Below are positions 26,991 to 36,514 of a stretch of 64,000 nt of DNA, piece by piece (position 1 is the first letter of the stretch; each line of letters starts with the position of its first letter). Under the pieces are notes generated by a model. It was not told where the DNA came from. It was given only the letters and a program-made list of their open reading frames with translations, and searched no databases. Location of the stretch: assembly GCF_013213835.1 (NCBI RefSeq), contig NZ_JABSSU010000010.1:29933-93932 (forward strand), read 5' to 3'. A program made the position numbers and the translations under genes. This stretch comes from Winogradskyella sp. (GTDB lineage: Bacteria > Bacteroidota > Bacteroidia > Flavobacteriales > Flavobacteriaceae).

Positions 26991-27842
26991 TTACCATCCA
27001 CCTGAAGCTCCGCCGCCGCCAAAACTACCACCACCAAAGCCACCACCAAAGCCTCCGCCACCAAAACTGCCACCAGAACTACCTCCGCCAAAACCACCAA
27101 AGCCGCCAGATCTTCTAGAATACCTGCCACGACCCATATTACTTAGAATAATTGCTTCTAAAATGCTTCTAGCATCGTCACTATTACCGCCACGATTATT
27201 ACCTCCTTTGCCACCTTTTCTATGATTTGAAATGGCAATAACAAAAACGATAAAAATCACAAATAGCACAAAAAATACAACTACCGGAAAATCACTAGTA
27301 TTACTTTGTCTTGTGCCTTGATATTCACCTGTCATGACCTCAAAAATGGCATCTGCAGCGCGGTTAAGTCCGCCGTAATAGTCACCTTGTTTAAAGTAAG
27401 GCACAATATCTCTATTGATGATACGCTTACTCATAGCATCGGTTAAAAGATGTTCTACGCCTTTACCTGTATTTATGCCGATTTTCCGATCGTCTTTTGC
27501 TAGTATAATTAATATACCATTGTCTTTGTCTTCTTGACCAATTCCCCAAGCTTCTCCCCATTGCGCTCCTAAATAATTGATGTATTCACCTTTTGTGGAA
27601 CTTATTATTGCCATTACAATCTGTGTGGAAGTTGTATCTGCATATCTAATTAGTTTCTGTCTAAGGTATTCTTTTTCAGTTTTCTTTAGAAGTTCAATTT
27701 CATCAAATACTATAAAATTCTCTTTAATATCATCTGGGTTGGTAGGTTTAGGTGGAATTTCATATTGTGCATTAATTGTATTAAAACCCAATAAGCCAAT
27801 AACAACAATGAGCTTAAAAATGATGTGTTTTAATAGTTTCAT
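26991..27842 (-). CDS. TPM-domain (YgcG-type) secreted/membrane protein with Gly-rich tail
   Basis: 283 residues. Signal peptide (IIFKLIVVIGLLGFNTINAQ), TPM domain from about 38 to 180 (NFIVFDEIELLKKTEKEYLRQKL, TQIVMAIISSTKG, NGILIILAKDDRKIGINTGKG), a membrane helix (FPVVVFFVLFVIFIVFVIAIS) and a C-terminal tail of GGFGGG/GGSFGGG repeats ending in GASGGW. TPM proteins are of poorly known function; one plant member helps repair photosystem II, and bacterial ones often sit with LemA as here. The domain faces the periplasm. The start overlaps the stop of the upstream TPM gene by one base (TAATG). Confidence 0.9.
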   Translation of the reverse strand: MKLLKHIIFKLIVVIGLLGFNTINAQYEIPPKPTNPDDIKENFIVFDEIELLKKTEKEYLRQKLIRYADTTSTQIVMAIISSTKGEYINYLGAQWGEAWGIGQEDKDNGILIILAKDDRKIGINTGKGVEHLLTDAMSKRIINRDIVPYFKQGDYYGGLNRAADAIFEVMTGEYQGTRQSNTSDFPVVVFFVLFVIFIVFVIAISNHRKGGKGGNNRGGNSDDARSILEAIILSNMGRGRYSRRSGGFGGFGGGSSGGSFGGGGFGGGFGGGSFGGGGASGGW

Positions 27843-28279
27843 TAGCCTTTAGAAATTGTATTGTCAAGTTCATTTGTATCACCATGTTCCCAAGGAAAAT
27901 ATTGTGACAATACTTTGCCTGCTTCGGTAACACCATTAATGAGACCTTGTTTAAAGTTTCCTTGTTTAAATTGAGAAGCTATGTTGTCTCGCGTAGAATT
28001 CCAGAAAGTTTCACCTACCACGTCATTTATGCCTTTGTCACCATAAATAACAAAGGTCTTATTGTCAACCGCCACATAAATAAGCACACCATTTTGTTGT
28101 TTTGTATTGTCCATTTTGAGATAATGAAACACTTCAAGTGCATGTTCATAAACATCCATGTCACAGTTTTGTTCAATATGTACACGGATTTCACCAGAAG
28201 TGTTACGTTCTGCAATACGAATAGCGTCAACGATTTCCTGTTCTTCTTCCTTTGTAAGGAAATCTTCAAGATGTGGCAT
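27842..28279 (-). CDS. TPM-domain protein, no signal peptide
   Basis: 145 residues covering one TPM domain: LTKEEEQEIVDAIRIAERNT, SGEIRVHIEQNCDMD, NGVLIYVAVDNKTFVIYGDKGI and NFKQGLINGVTEAGKVLSQYF. Unlike its downstream partner it has no signal peptide or Gly-rich tail, so by sequence it is cytoplasmic or peripheral. The pair of TPM genes after lemA is a frequent Bacteroidota arrangement, and the translational coupling (overlapping TAATG) suggests fixed ratios. Confidence 0.9.
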   Translation of the reverse strand: MPHLEDFLTKEEEQEIVDAIRIAERNTSGEIRVHIEQNCDMDVYEHALEVFHYLKMDNTKQQNGVLIYVAVDNKTFVIYGDKGINDVVGETFWNSTRDNIASQFKQGNFKQGLINGVTEAGKVLSQYFPWEHGDTNELDNTISKG

Positions 28280-28290
28280 AGTAATATCTT

Positions 28291-28878
28291 CTAGTTGAAA
28301 TCGAAGTTTACATCAGGTGCTTCCTCAGCGCCATCTTCCGCTTCAAAATATGCTTTCTTTTCAAAACCAGTCATACTCGCGATGAAGCTTTTAGGGAAAC
28401 TTCTAATGTAGCTATTATATGGTTTAACTTTTTTGTTGAATCGTGTTCTGGCAACATCAATTCTGTTTTCAGTACCTTCAAGTTGACTTTGAAGTTCTAT
28501 AAAATTTTGGTTTGCCTTTAAATCAGGATAGCGCTCTACAGTAACTAATAAACTTTTTAAGGCACCTGACAAACCACCTTGTACCTTGTTAAACTCAGCA
28601 AGTTTTTCTGGAGTAATATTAGTTGGGTCGATACTAATTGAAGTCGCTTTTGCTCTTGCTTCAATAACTGCTGTTAAGGTACTCTTTTCAAAATCTGCCG
28701 CACCTTGTACTGTTTTAACGAGATTACCAATAAGATCATTTCTACGCTGGTAACTGCTTTCTACATTAGACCATGCTTCGCTCACATCTTCATCTAAAGT
28801 TACAGCATTATTGTAGACTCCAATACCCCAAAATCCAATTAATGCTATTAGAACAATTGGTAAGATCCATTTTTTCAT
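28291..28878 (-). CDS. LemA family protein
   Basis: 195 residues. One N-terminal membrane helix (ILPIVLIALIGFWGIGVYNNAV) followed by a helical domain with the family hallmarks: AWSNVESSYQRRNDLIGNLVKTVQ, YPDLKANQNFIELQSQLEGTENRI and ARTRFNKKVKPYNSYIRSFP. LemA proteins are membrane-anchored helical proteins of unclear function. It lies 11 bases upstream of the TPM pair. A part of this family is implicated in envelope stress or protease systems, but nothing in the sequence tells which role applies here. Confidence 0.95.
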   Translation of the reverse strand: MKKWILPIVLIALIGFWGIGVYNNAVTLDEDVSEAWSNVESSYQRRNDLIGNLVKTVQGAADFEKSTLTAVIEARAKATSISIDPTNITPEKLAEFNKVQGGLSGALKSLLVTVERYPDLKANQNFIELQSQLEGTENRIDVARTRFNKKVKPYNSYIRSFPKSFIASMTGFEKKAYFEAEDGAEEAPDVNFDFN

Positions 28879-28891
28879 GATTGATAAGTTT

Positions 28892-29221
28892 TTAAAGTTG
28901 TGTTTTTATTTTAATCAGTTGAGCTTTAATGTTTTCAAGTTTTTCAATGATTTCAAACTTTTCTAAGGCTTGTTTTTTCTCTTCTTTTAAATGTGTTTTT
29001 GCACCTTCTAAAGTAAAACCACGTTCTTTAACTAAATGGTATATAAACTTAAGGTTTTTGATGTCTTCTGGCGTAAATTTTCTGTTACCTTTTGCATTTT
29101 TCTTAGGCTTAATAACGTCAAATTCTTTTTCCCAAAAACGTATTAATGATGTATTAACATTAAATGCTTTTGCCACTTCGCCAATGCCGTAATAACGTTT
29201 TTCAGGTAAATCTATATGCAT
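28892..29221 (-). CDS. MerR-family transcriptional regulator
   Basis: 109 residues. The N-terminal winged helix reads YYGIGEVAKAFNVNTSLIRFWEKEF, then NRKFTPEDIKNLKFIYHLVKERGFTLEGAKTHL, which is the normal MerR DNA-binding domain. After it only a short dimerisation coiled coil (ALEKFEIIEKLENIKAQLIKI) remains, with no effector-binding domain and no Cys that could bind metal. It starts one base after the stop of the M23 peptidase gene and precedes lemA, so it may regulate this envelope operon (inference). Confidence 0.92.
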   Translation of the reverse strand: MHIDLPEKRYYGIGEVAKAFNVNTSLIRFWEKEFDVIKPKKNAKGNRKFTPEDIKNLKFIYHLVKERGFTLEGAKTHLKEEKKQALEKFEIIEKLENIKAQLIKIKTQL

Positions 29222-29222
29222 A

Positions 29223-30194
29223 TTAGTCGAGAGATTGATTTTCTAATGATGCCTTTCTTAAAAGGATTTCGAACTCTTTTGGTGATAAATGGCCATAGTA
29301 GAAATTAATTGGGTTCAGTTTTTTACCGTCTTTATGAACCTCATAGTGTAAATGTGGTGCCTGAGAACGGCCTGTACTACCTACAAAACCAATAACATCG
29401 CCTCGTTTTACACGCTGATTAACTCTGACGTTGTATTTGTATAAATGTGCATAAAGCGAAACGTAACCATAACCATGATCTATTCTTATGTGTCTTCCAA
29501 AACCTGAAGAGCTGTTATCTGCACGTTTTACAATACCATCACCAGTGGCATAAACAGGTGTACCTCTAGGTGCTGTGAAATCCATGCCGTAATGAAATTT
29601 TCTGGCTTTAGTAAAAGGGTCTCTTCTAAATCCAAAACCAGAAGCCATTCTCGTTAGATCTTCATTGTTTACAGGTTGAATTGCTGGTATTGCTTGAAGA
29701 AAAATCTCTTTGTCTTTAGCTAATTTTGAAATTTCATCTAAAGATTTCGATTGTACTACAATTGCTTTTTCTATGACATCTAATCGTTTATTAGTTTCAG
29801 CAATAAGTTTAGAATTGTCAAAACCTTCAAACTTTTTATATCTGTTAACGCCACCAAAACCAGCTCTTCTTTGTTCTTCAGGGATCGGATTGGCTTCAAA
29901 ATATAAACGGTAAATGGCATTGTCGCGTTCTTCAACATTTTCTAAGGCTGCCATAGCATCATCCATGCGACGATTCAGTAGCTCATATTGCAACTCCATA
30001 TTTTGAAGTTCTCTAGCCATTAAGCGTTCCTTAGGTGATTCAATGTAATTACTAACTATGGCAAAAGACAGAAAACCAAATAGTGCGGCTGCTAATAAGA
30101 AAAGCGCCGCAAAGGTTATTGTTGAGCCTTTTTTACGCTTTATTTTCCGATAAGAAAGCGTTTCAGCATCATAATAATATTTTACCTTAGCCAT
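29223..30194 (-). CDS. M23-family peptidoglycan metallopeptidase
   Basis: 323 residues. A cytoplasmic Lys-rich N-terminus, one membrane helix (FAALFLLAAALFGFLSFAIV), a periplasmic coiled coil (ELQNMELQYELLNRRMDDAMAALENV), then the LytM/M23 domain: GFGFRRDPFTKARKFHYGMDF (first zinc ligands His and Asp) and SLYAHL ... GRSQAPHLHYEV (HLH zinc motif). All catalytic ligands are present. Known members cut peptide cross-links in the cell wall or, when inactive, activate amidases. It is first in the operon with MerR, LemA and TPM genes and divergent from alaS. Confidence 0.95.
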   Translation of the reverse strand: MAKVKYYYDAETLSYRKIKRKKGSTITFAALFLLAAALFGFLSFAIVSNYIESPKERLMARELQNMELQYELLNRRMDDAMAALENVEERDNAIYRLYFEANPIPEEQRRAGFGGVNRYKKFEGFDNSKLIAETNKRLDVIEKAIVVQSKSLDEISKLAKDKEIFLQAIPAIQPVNNEDLTRMASGFGFRRDPFTKARKFHYGMDFTAPRGTPVYATGDGIVKRADNSSSGFGRHIRIDHGYGYVSLYAHLYKYNVRVNQRVKRGDVIGFVGSTGRSQAPHLHYEVHKDGKKLNPINFYYGHLSPKEFEILLRKASLENQSLD

Positions 30195-30208
30195 GTTTGA
30201 TTTTATGC

Positions 30209-30216
30209 TATTTTTG
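30209..30216 (+). promoter_or_regulatory. TATTTTTG promoter element upstream of alaS
   Basis: Matches TAnnTTTG; it would give a leader of roughly 95 bases before the alaS ATG. No T-box-like structure was recognised in that leader. Confidence 0.4.
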
Positions 30217-30315
30217 CAGCTATTAAATGACCTACGTCATTAGCAGAACATCCAAATATAAAAATTGTTTTGCAAAGTGTGATGTATTAAACGAAACAAG
30301 CTATTATTTCAGTCT

Positions 30316-32928
30316 ATGAAATCTCAAGATATTCGCGATAAATTTTTAAAGTTTTTTGAAAGTAAACAACACCTAATTGTGCCTTCAGCACCTATGGTTA
30401 CCAAGGACGATCCAACTTTAATGTTTGTTAATTCTGGTATGGCGCCATTCAAAGAATATTTTCTAGGAAATGGTACACCAAAAAATAACCGGATTGCAGA
30501 TTCTCAAAAATGCTTACGTGTATCCGGTAAACATAACGACTTAGAAGAAGTAGGTTACGACACCTATCACCATACTTTATTTGAAATGTTAGGTAACTGG
30601 AGCTTTGGTGATTACTTTAAAAAGGAAGCTATTACTTGGGCTTGGGAATTACTCACAGAAGTTTATGGAATAGACAGGGATATTTTATACGTAACTGTCT
30701 TTGAAGGAAGTGATGAAGATAGCTTACCGATGGACCAAGAAGCTTATGATCTTTGGAAAGCAATTATTCCTGAAGACAGAATCTTAATGGGTAACAAAAA
30801 GGATAATTTTTGGGAAATGGGTGATCAAGGACCTTGTGGACCATGCAGTGAAATACATGTAGATATTCGTTCTGCTGAAGAAAAAGCTAAAGTTGATGGC
30901 AAGTCTTTAGTAAATATGGATCATCCGCAGGTTGTAGAAATTTGGAATCTTGTTTTTATGCAATACAACCGTAAAGCAGATACATCATTAGAACCTTTAC
31001 CGAGTAAGCATATCGATACCGGAATGGGCTTTGAGCGCTTGTGTATGGTATTGCAAGATGTACAGTCTAATTATGATACGGATGTGTTTATGCCAATAAT
31101 TAGAGAGATTGAGGCAATCACTCACAAAGATTATGGTAAAGACGATAAGATTGATGTTGCTATCCGTGTGATTTCTGATCATGTGAGAGCTGTGGCTTTT
31201 TCAATAGCAGATGGTCAGCTACCGAGCAACAACGGTGCAGGTTATGTAATAAGACGAATTTTACGTCGTGCAGTACGTTATGGTTTTACGTTTTTAGGAA
31301 AGAAAGAACCATTTATCTATAGATTAGTGGATATTTTAGTTAAGAAAATGGGACCAGCTTTTCCTGAAATCAAAGAACAAAAACAACTTATTGAAAATGT
31401 AATAAAAGAGGAGGAAACTTCTTTTTTAAGAACCTTAGATCAAGGTTTATTATTGTTAGATAGAATTCTAGAAAATGCCACAGATAAGGAAATCTCTGGG
31501 GCAAAGGTGTTTGAATTAAAAGATACTTATGGTTTTCCTGAAGATTTAACAGATCTAATTCTTAGAGAAAAAGGCTTTACATACAACGCGAAACAGTTCG
31601 AAGAAAAACTTAAAGAGCAGCAGGATAGAGGAAAGCAAGCATCTGAATTAAAGTCTGATGATTGGACCATTATTGCAGAAGACGATGAGCAAGAATTTAT
31701 TGGTTATGATACCACTGAAGCTAATGTAAAACTAGCAAAGTATAGAAAAGTAACTTCAAAGAAAGATGGTGAAATGTATCAGTTGGTCTTTAACATGACA
31801 CCATTTTATGCCGAAGGTGGAGGACAAGTTGGCGATAAAGGTTATTTACAAGATGCTTCAGGCGATGTGGTTTATATCGTTGATACTAAGAAGGAAAATA
31901 ATATCATCATTCACTTTGCAAAGAGTCTACCAAAAGATATAAACGCAACATTTAAAGCTTCTGTAGATAAGAAACAACGCTATAGAACAGAATGTAATCA
32001 TACTGCAACGCATTTGTTGCATCAAGCGTTAAGAGAAGTTTTAGGAACTCATGTTGAACAAAAAGGTTCTGCTGTGCATTCAAAATATTTGCGTTTCGAT
32101 TTTTCTCATTTTTCTAAACTTACGGTTGAAGAATTACGAGATGTTGAGAACTTTGTAAATTCTAGAATAGAAGGAAAACTTCCTCTCGAAGAACAACGAA
32201 ATATCCCAATGCAAACTGCGATTGATGAAGGTGCAATGGCGCTTTTTGGTGAGAAGTATGGTGATACGGTTCGTACGATACGTTTTGGACAATCAATAGA
32301 GCTTTGTGGTGGAACTCACGTTAAAAATACAGGTGATATATGGCATTTTAAGATTGTGTCTGAAGGTGCTGTAGCTGCTGGGATAAGACGTATTGAAGCG
32401 ATTACAAATGATGCTGTTAAAGATTTTTATTTTGAAAATAACCGCGCGTATTTTGAAATAAAAGATTTACTCAATAATACAAAAGAACCTGTAAAAGCAG
32501 TTAAAGCTTTGCAAGATGAAAATTCTAGCTTAAAAAAGCATATTGAAGCACTTTTAAAAGATAAAGCTAAGAACCTTAAGGGTGATCTTAAGAATGAAAT
32601 AACTCAGGTTAATGGTGTAAACTTTATTGCTAAAAAGGTAGATTTAGATGCTTCTGGTATCAAAGATTTATGTTTTGAATTAGGTGGTGAAGTAGACAAT
32701 CTTTTTGCTTTATTTGGTGCTGATAATAATGGTAAGGCTTTATTATCTTGTTATATTTCTAAGAATGTTGTAGCAGAAAAAGAATTAAATGCTGGTCAAA
32801 TAGTTCGAGAGCTTGGAAAGCATATTCAAGGCGGTGGCGGCGGACAGCCATTCTTTGCAACCGCTGGTGGAAAAAATCCTGCTGGGATTGATAACGCTAT
32901 AGAAGCTGTTAAGGATTATATTATATAA
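30316..32928 (+). CDS. alaS: alanyl-tRNA synthetase
   Basis: 870 residues, full length. The class II catalytic core begins [19 protein letters not shown] and includes [21 protein letters not shown] and [13 protein letters not shown]. The editing domain has the zinc motif [14 protein letters not shown] (HxxxH) and the second pair in [10 protein letters not shown]. The C-terminal C-Ala domain ends [20 protein letters not shown]. It charges tRNA-Ala and clears mischarged Ser/Gly. All motifs are intact. It is divergent from the M23 peptidase gene. Confidence 0.99.
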   Translation: MKSQDIRDKFLKFFESKQHLIVPSAPMVTKDDPTLMFVNSGMAPFKEYFLGNGTPKNNRIADSQKCLRVSGKHNDLEEVGYDTYHHTLFEMLGNWSFGDYFKKEAITWAWELLTEVYGIDRDILYVTVFEGSDEDSLPMDQEAYDLWKAIIPEDRILMGNKKDNFWEMGDQGPCGPCSEIHVDIRSAEEKAKVDGKSLVNMDHPQVVEIWNLVFMQYNRKADTSLEPLPSKHIDTGMGFERLCMVLQDVQSNYDTDVFMPIIREIEAITHKDYGKDDKIDVAIRVISDHVRAVAFSIADGQLPSNNGAGYVIRRILRRAVRYGFTFLGKKEPFIYRLVDILVKKMGPAFPEIKEQKQLIENVIKEEETSFLRTLDQGLLLLDRILENATDKEISGAKVFELKDTYGFPEDLTDLILREKGFTYNAKQFEEKLKEQQDRGKQASELKSDDWTIIAEDDEQEFIGYDTTEANVKLAKYRKVTSKKDGEMYQLVFNMTPFYAEGGGQVGDKGYLQDASGDVVYIVDTKKENNIIIHFAKSLPKDINATFKASVDKKQRYRTECNHTATHLLHQALREVLGTHVEQKGSAVHSKYLRFDFSHFSKLTVEELRDVENFVNSRIEGKLPLEEQRNIPMQTAIDEGAMALFGEKYGDTVRTIRFGQSIELCGGTHVKNTGDIWHFKIVSEGAVAAGIRRIEAITNDAVKDFYFENNRAYFEIKDLLNNTKEPVKAVKALQDENSSLKKHIEALLKDKAKNLKGDLKNEITQVNGVNFIAKKVDLDASGIKDLCFELGGEVDNLFALFGADNNGKALLSCYISKNVVAEKELNAGQIVRELGKHIQGGGGGQPFFATAGGKNPAGIDNAIEAVKDYII

Positions 32929-32931
32929 TCA

Positions 32932-33027
32932 TTGTCATTCAGAGATGGTTCTGATAAAATATCGGAATTAATCGAAGAATCTATTTTACTTGAATAAAGA
33001 GATTTCTCGTTGCACTCGAAATGACAA
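32932..33027. repeat. degenerate flavobacterial intergenic inverted repeat
   Basis: Outer arms TTGTCATTC (32932-32940) and GAAATGACAA (33018-33027) are inverted copies. The right half, read on the minus strand, is GTCATTTCGAGTGCAACGAG followed by AAATCTC, which I recognise as the common GTCATTTCGA...GAGAAATCTC intergenic repeat of flavobacterial genomes. It fills the gap between alaS and the GSCFA gene. No second copy is seen in this window. Confidence 0.7.
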
Positions 33028-33054
33028 AGCGTGCTTTTTTCTTAATTTGAAATA

Positions 33055-34005
33055 ATGAATCTTCAAACCAAAATATCATTATCTAAACAGCTTCATAATC
33101 TAATAGGTTACGAGTCTAAAATTCTGTTATTAGGTTCTTGTTTTTCTGAGAATATAGGTGAGAAGTTCGATTATCTAAAATTTCAAACATCAATAAATCC
33201 TTTTGGGATATTATTTCATCCACTTGCTATTGAAACCTTAATAACAAGGTCTATAAATAAAGATTTTTATTTAAAAGATGAATTGATTTTAAATAATGAA
33301 ATCTACAGTTGTTTTGATGCGCATTCAAGATTAAATAGTCTTTCAAAAGAAAACATTCTAAAGGGTCTTAATGCATCTATTGAGCATACGTATCAACAAA
33401 TTCATGAAGCTTCACACGTCATAATTACTTTAGGTACAGCATGGGTTTACAGACATATTGCAACAGATAAGATTGTAGCAAATTGTCATAAAGTACCACA
33501 GAGGCAGTTTTTAAAGGAATTGTTATCTATTGAAAAAATAACGGAATCTTTAGAGGCGATTGTTAGTTTGGTGAAAAGTGTAAATCCTAATGCCAATCTT
33601 ATTTTTACTGTATCGCCAGTAAGGCATTTGAAAGATGGTTTTGTTGAAAATACGAGAAGTAAATCGTACTTAATTTCTGCAATTCATCAGTTAGTTGATG
33701 CAAGAAAACAGTTGTATTATTTTCCATCGTATGAAATTATGCTCGATGAGTTGAGAGATTACCGGTTTTATAGCGCAGATATGTTGCATCCAAATCATTT
33801 AGCGGTAGAATACATTTGGAATAAGTTTAAAGATGTTTGGATATCAGAACGTTCTTTTGATACACTAAAAAAAGTGACGTCTATCCAAACCAGAAAATTA
33901 CATAAACCATTTAATCCAAGTTCTGAGTCACATATTAAGTTTTTAAATCAACTGAAACTGGACATAGAAGCATTGAAAGAAAGATATCCGTTTATGGATT
34001 TCTAG
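33055..34005 (+). CDS. GSCFA-domain protein
   Basis: 316 residues. The family name motif is plain: ILLLGSCFSENIGEKF, where Ser/Cys in GSCFA sits at the place of the nucleophile of SGNH-type hydrolases. Further blocks are QTSINPFGILFHP, HVIITLGTAWVYRH, LIFTVSPVRHLKDGFVENTRSK and SADMLHPNHLAVEYIW; the last contains the Asp-x-x-His typical of SGNH catalytic ends (ADMLHPNH). No signal peptide. A hydrolase or acyl-esterase role is likely from this, but no substrate is known. Confidence 0.92.
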   Translation: MNLQTKISLSKQLHNLIGYESKILLLGSCFSENIGEKFDYLKFQTSINPFGILFHPLAIETLITRSINKDFYLKDELILNNEIYSCFDAHSRLNSLSKENILKGLNASIEHTYQQIHEASHVIITLGTAWVYRHIATDKIVANCHKVPQRQFLKELLSIEKITESLEAIVSLVKSVNPNANLIFTVSPVRHLKDGFVENTRSKSYLISAIHQLVDARKQLYYFPSYEIMLDELRDYRFYSADMLHPNHLAVEYIWNKFKDVWISERSFDTLKKVTSIQTRKLHKPFNPSSESHIKFLNQLKLDIEALKERYPFMDF

Positions 34006-34034
34006 AGTTTGATTCAGAATTCCTATTTTGCAGT

Positions 34035-34745
34035 ATGTTACGCAGTGTTTTTATACCAAATAAAAATAATGCATTTGCATGGGCAAATGTGTTATTTCTT
34101 GTTCTGTTAGTTGTTATTGGCGAAATAGATGCACGTACTATTTTATTTGCTTATTTTTTAGAGACTATCATTATAGGAGTCTTTAATTGCTTTAAAATGT
34201 ATGCATCTTATAAACACAATGATACAACCGCTAAGATCTGGCAATTAATCCCATTCTTCATATTCCATTATGGTTTTTTTATTGCTGTACAGTCTGTTTT
34301 TCTATTTGCTATTTTTTCTTTTGGAAAGCATAGTCTCGTAAAAGAACCCTTTTCAATTATTGAAAATTACAATACCGTAATTCACTTAGATGGGATGTTA
34401 ATTGTGATAGGATTATTCACTATTACACAGTTCTTGAAGTATCTATTTGATTTCAGTATGATGAAAAAATACAATGAGTATAAGGTAAATGAAGTGATGT
34501 TTAAACCCTATGCACGTATTTTTATACAGCAGTTTACTGTTATTTTAGCAGGCTTTTTTATTGCCTTTTCTAATGCTTCTATTGTTGCTGCTATTCTTCT
34601 TATCATTATTAGGGCTTTAGTTGACTTTTTCTTGGTGGCAATAAGAGAAAATAGTATTTTACTCGATTATATTGTAGAGAAGTCGTACGATGGTAAAACA
34701 TCAAAAGAGGATTTGCGCAAACAACTATTATTGATGACAGAATAA
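34035..34745 (+). CDS. polytopic membrane protein, DUF6498-like
   Basis: 236 residues with about six hydrophobic helices, for example AWANVLFLVLLVVIGEI, FIFHYGFFIAVQSVFLFAIF, LIVIGLFTITQFLKYLFDF and FTVILAGFFIAFSNASIVAAILL. FPLIPFFIFHYGFF-type and YARIFIQQF blocks resemble the DUF6498 family as I remember it; I cannot confirm. No enzymatic motif. It is 29 bases after the GSCFA gene and is followed by a bidirectional terminator. Confidence 0.75.
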   Translation: MLRSVFIPNKNNAFAWANVLFLVLLVVIGEIDARTILFAYFLETIIIGVFNCFKMYASYKHNDTTAKIWQLIPFFIFHYGFFIAVQSVFLFAIFSFGKHSLVKEPFSIIENYNTVIHLDGMLIVIGLFTITQFLKYLFDFSMMKKYNEYKVNEVMFKPYARIFIQQFTVILAGFFIAFSNASIVAAILLIIIRALVDFFLVAIRENSILLDYIVEKSYDGKTSKEDLRKQLLLMTE

Positions 34746-34874
34746 GGACTACTTCAACATAGGTGTTAAATCGAAAATTAACACTTCATCAAATAAACGA
34801 AACGATTTAACGACAAAACAAAGAAATATGCAGCAATATGTGCTATATTCAATGTGCTATTAATCAATTTTATT

Positions 34875-34926
34875 AAAAAGCATCAATTTTGTTTATGAGT
34901 TATCAGGGCAGTTTTGATGCTTTTTT
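34875..34926. terminator. bidirectional terminator between convergent genes
   Basis: AAAAAGCATCAA (34875-34886) pairs perfectly with TTGATGCTTTTT (34914-34925). The A-run and T-run give a U-tract in both directions. The loop is 27 bases. It lies between the DUF6498-like gene and coaD, which converge. Confidence 0.75.
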
Positions 34927-34936
34927 GCATTTCTAA

Positions 34937-35392
34937 TTAGTTGATTTTTACGCTTTCTGGTACCAAAACAGTATAATCACCATTATTTCTTATGACATCT
35001 CTTACAATTGAAGATGAAATAAAAGAAGTTTTTGCTGCGGTTAGTAAAAAAACAGTTTCTATTTTGGATAGTTTTCTATTGGTATGTGCAATGGCCTTTT
35101 CAAATTCAAAATCTGCCGGATTTCTAAGACCTCTTAAGATAAAGTGTACATCAATCTCTTTACAAAAATCTATAGTTAAACCTTCATAGGTAACAACCTT
35201 TACTTTAGGCTCGTCTGCAAATGCCTCTTCAATAAAAGTTTTGCGTTCATCTAGTGAGAACATATATTTTTTGTCAGCATTAATACCAATAGCAACTACA
35301 ACTTCGTCAAAAAGTTTTACACCACGTTTTATAATGTCGTAATGTCCTAGTGTTATAGGGTCAAAAGACCCAGGGAAAATTGCTCGTTTCAT
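34937..35392 (-). CDS. coaD: pantetheine-phosphate adenylyltransferase
   Basis: 151 residues, standard length. The nucleotidyltransferase motif is AIFPGSFDPITLGHYDIIKRG (HxGH as LGHY), and the C-terminal ISSSIVRDVI matches the second nucleotide-binding motif (ISSSxVR). It makes dephospho-coenzyme A from 4'-phosphopantetheine and ATP. The gene is downstream of ddl on the same strand, with heptamer repeats and a small hairpin between. Confidence 0.97.
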   Translation of the reverse strand: MKRAIFPGSFDPITLGHYDIIKRGVKLFDEVVVAIGINADKKYMFSLDERKTFIEEAFADEPKVKVVTYEGLTIDFCKEIDVHFILRGLRNPADFEFEKAIAHTNRKLSKIETVFLLTAAKTSFISSSIVRDVIRNNGDYTVLVPESVKIN

Positions 35393-35405
35393 AAGCCCTA
35401 TTTAA

Positions 35406-35422
35406 TTTCCCCAAAGGGGAAA
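35406..35422. repeat. perfect short inverted repeat TTTCCCC-AAA-GGGGAAA
   Basis: Seven-base arms around AAA, 13 bases upstream of the coaD start. There is no T-run, so it is not a classic terminator. It could be a translation-affecting hairpin in the coaD leader. Confidence 0.6.
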
Positions 35423-35493
35423 GATTATTAATTAAAATGCAAGATACTGCTTAATTATTTTGATGCCTTATAATTTCAAAAAATCACATCTTT

Positions 35494-35535
35494 GTCAATT
35501 GTCAATTGTCAATTGTCAATCGTCAATCGTCAATC
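35494..35535. repeat. six-copy heptanucleotide tandem repeat (GTCAATT/C)
   Basis: Units GTCAATT x3 then GTCAATC x3. It overlaps the stop codon of ddl (TGA of the minus strand at 35530-35532): in minus orientation the gene ends inside the repeat. Slippage of one unit changes the frame by one and would alter the end of Ddl only if it involved the units left of the stop, which are non-coding here. Confidence 0.9.
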
Positions 35536-36507
35536 CTTGAATGCTTCTTCAATCGTATTATCAAATAATTCAGAAATTGTAATTCCCGCTTCGGCAGCTT
35601 GTTGAGGTAAAATACTTTCGGTAGTAAGTCCAGGTACTGTATTTATTTCTAGTAAATAAGGTGCATCATTTTTAAAAATGAATTCACTTCTAGAAAACCC
35701 TGTCATACCCAAAATCGTGTAGATTTTTTTGGCCTCATGCCTTACTTTATTTGCGTATTCTTCAGAAATACGTGCTGGTGTAATTTCTTGAGATTTACCT
35801 TCATATTTTGCGGCATAATCAAAGAAGTCATTCTCAGAGACGATTTCAGTAATCGGTAGTACAATAGTTTCACCTTTAAAAGAAATGACACCAACAGAAA
35901 CTTCAGTGCCATCTAAAAACTCTTCTATAATGATCTCATTGTCTTCTTTAAAAGAGTTGTCAATAGCTGCTTTTAATTCTTCTTTCTTATAGACTTTAGA
36001 AACCCCAAAACTGCTTCCGGCTTTATTGGCTTTAACAAAACATGGTAAACCAACTTTATCTACTATCTCATCTTCATTAATAGTGTCACCCAAATTGAGA
36101 TAATAGCTTTCTGCCATTTTAATATTGAATGGTTTTAGGGTCGCTAATAAATCTCTTTTATTAAACGTTAATGCAGCTTGATACATGCTACAACTAGTAT
36201 GAGGCATGCCGATTAATTCAAAATAACCTTGCATATAGCCGTCTTCACCTGGTGAACCATGTATGGCATTAAAAACGCAATCAAAAGTGATTTTTGAATC
36301 AGAAACCATCACCGAAAAATCATTTTTATCAATGTTATATTCATTGTTGGTATCATCAACATAAACCCATTTGTCTTTGAAAATATGGATACGGTATGCG
36401 TTATATTTACTTTTATCTAGGTTATTGTAAACAACATTACCACTCTTTAGTGAAATCTTGTATTCACTAGAGTAGCCACCCATAATAATTGCGATATTTT
36501 TTTTCAT
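35530..36507 (-). CDS. ddl: D-alanine--D-alanine ligase
   Basis: 325 residues. ATP-grasp enzyme: start IAIIMGGYSSEYKISLKSG (the family GGxSxE motif as GGYSSEY), central KANKAGSSFGVSKV (ATP-binding Lys and Gly-rich loop), and C-terminal YLLEINTVPGLTTESI with the Mg-binding residues. It joins two D-Ala for peptidoglycan. The neighbours PASTA protein, rluD-like and coaD are a familiar flavobacterial grouping. The 3' end lies in a heptamer repeat. Confidence 0.97.
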   Translation of the reverse strand: MKKNIAIIMGGYSSEYKISLKSGNVVYNNLDKSKYNAYRIHIFKDKWVYVDDTNNEYNIDKNDFSVMVSDSKITFDCVFNAIHGSPGEDGYMQGYFELIGMPHTSCSMYQAALTFNKRDLLATLKPFNIKMAESYYLNLGDTINEDEIVDKVGLPCFVKANKAGSSFGVSKVYKKEELKAAIDNSFKEDNEIIIEEFLDGTEVSVGVISFKGETIVLPITEIVSENDFFDYAAKYEGKSQEITPARISEEYANKVRHEAKKIYTILGMTGFSRSEFIFKNDAPYLLEINTVPGLTTESILPQQAAEAGITISELFDNTIEEAFKD

Positions 36508-36514
36508 TTTTTTG

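Noticed and set aside
30216..30315. T-box or other riboswitch in the alaS leader
   Set aside because: No conserved T-box sequence or terminator hairpin is seen in the roughly 100 bases.
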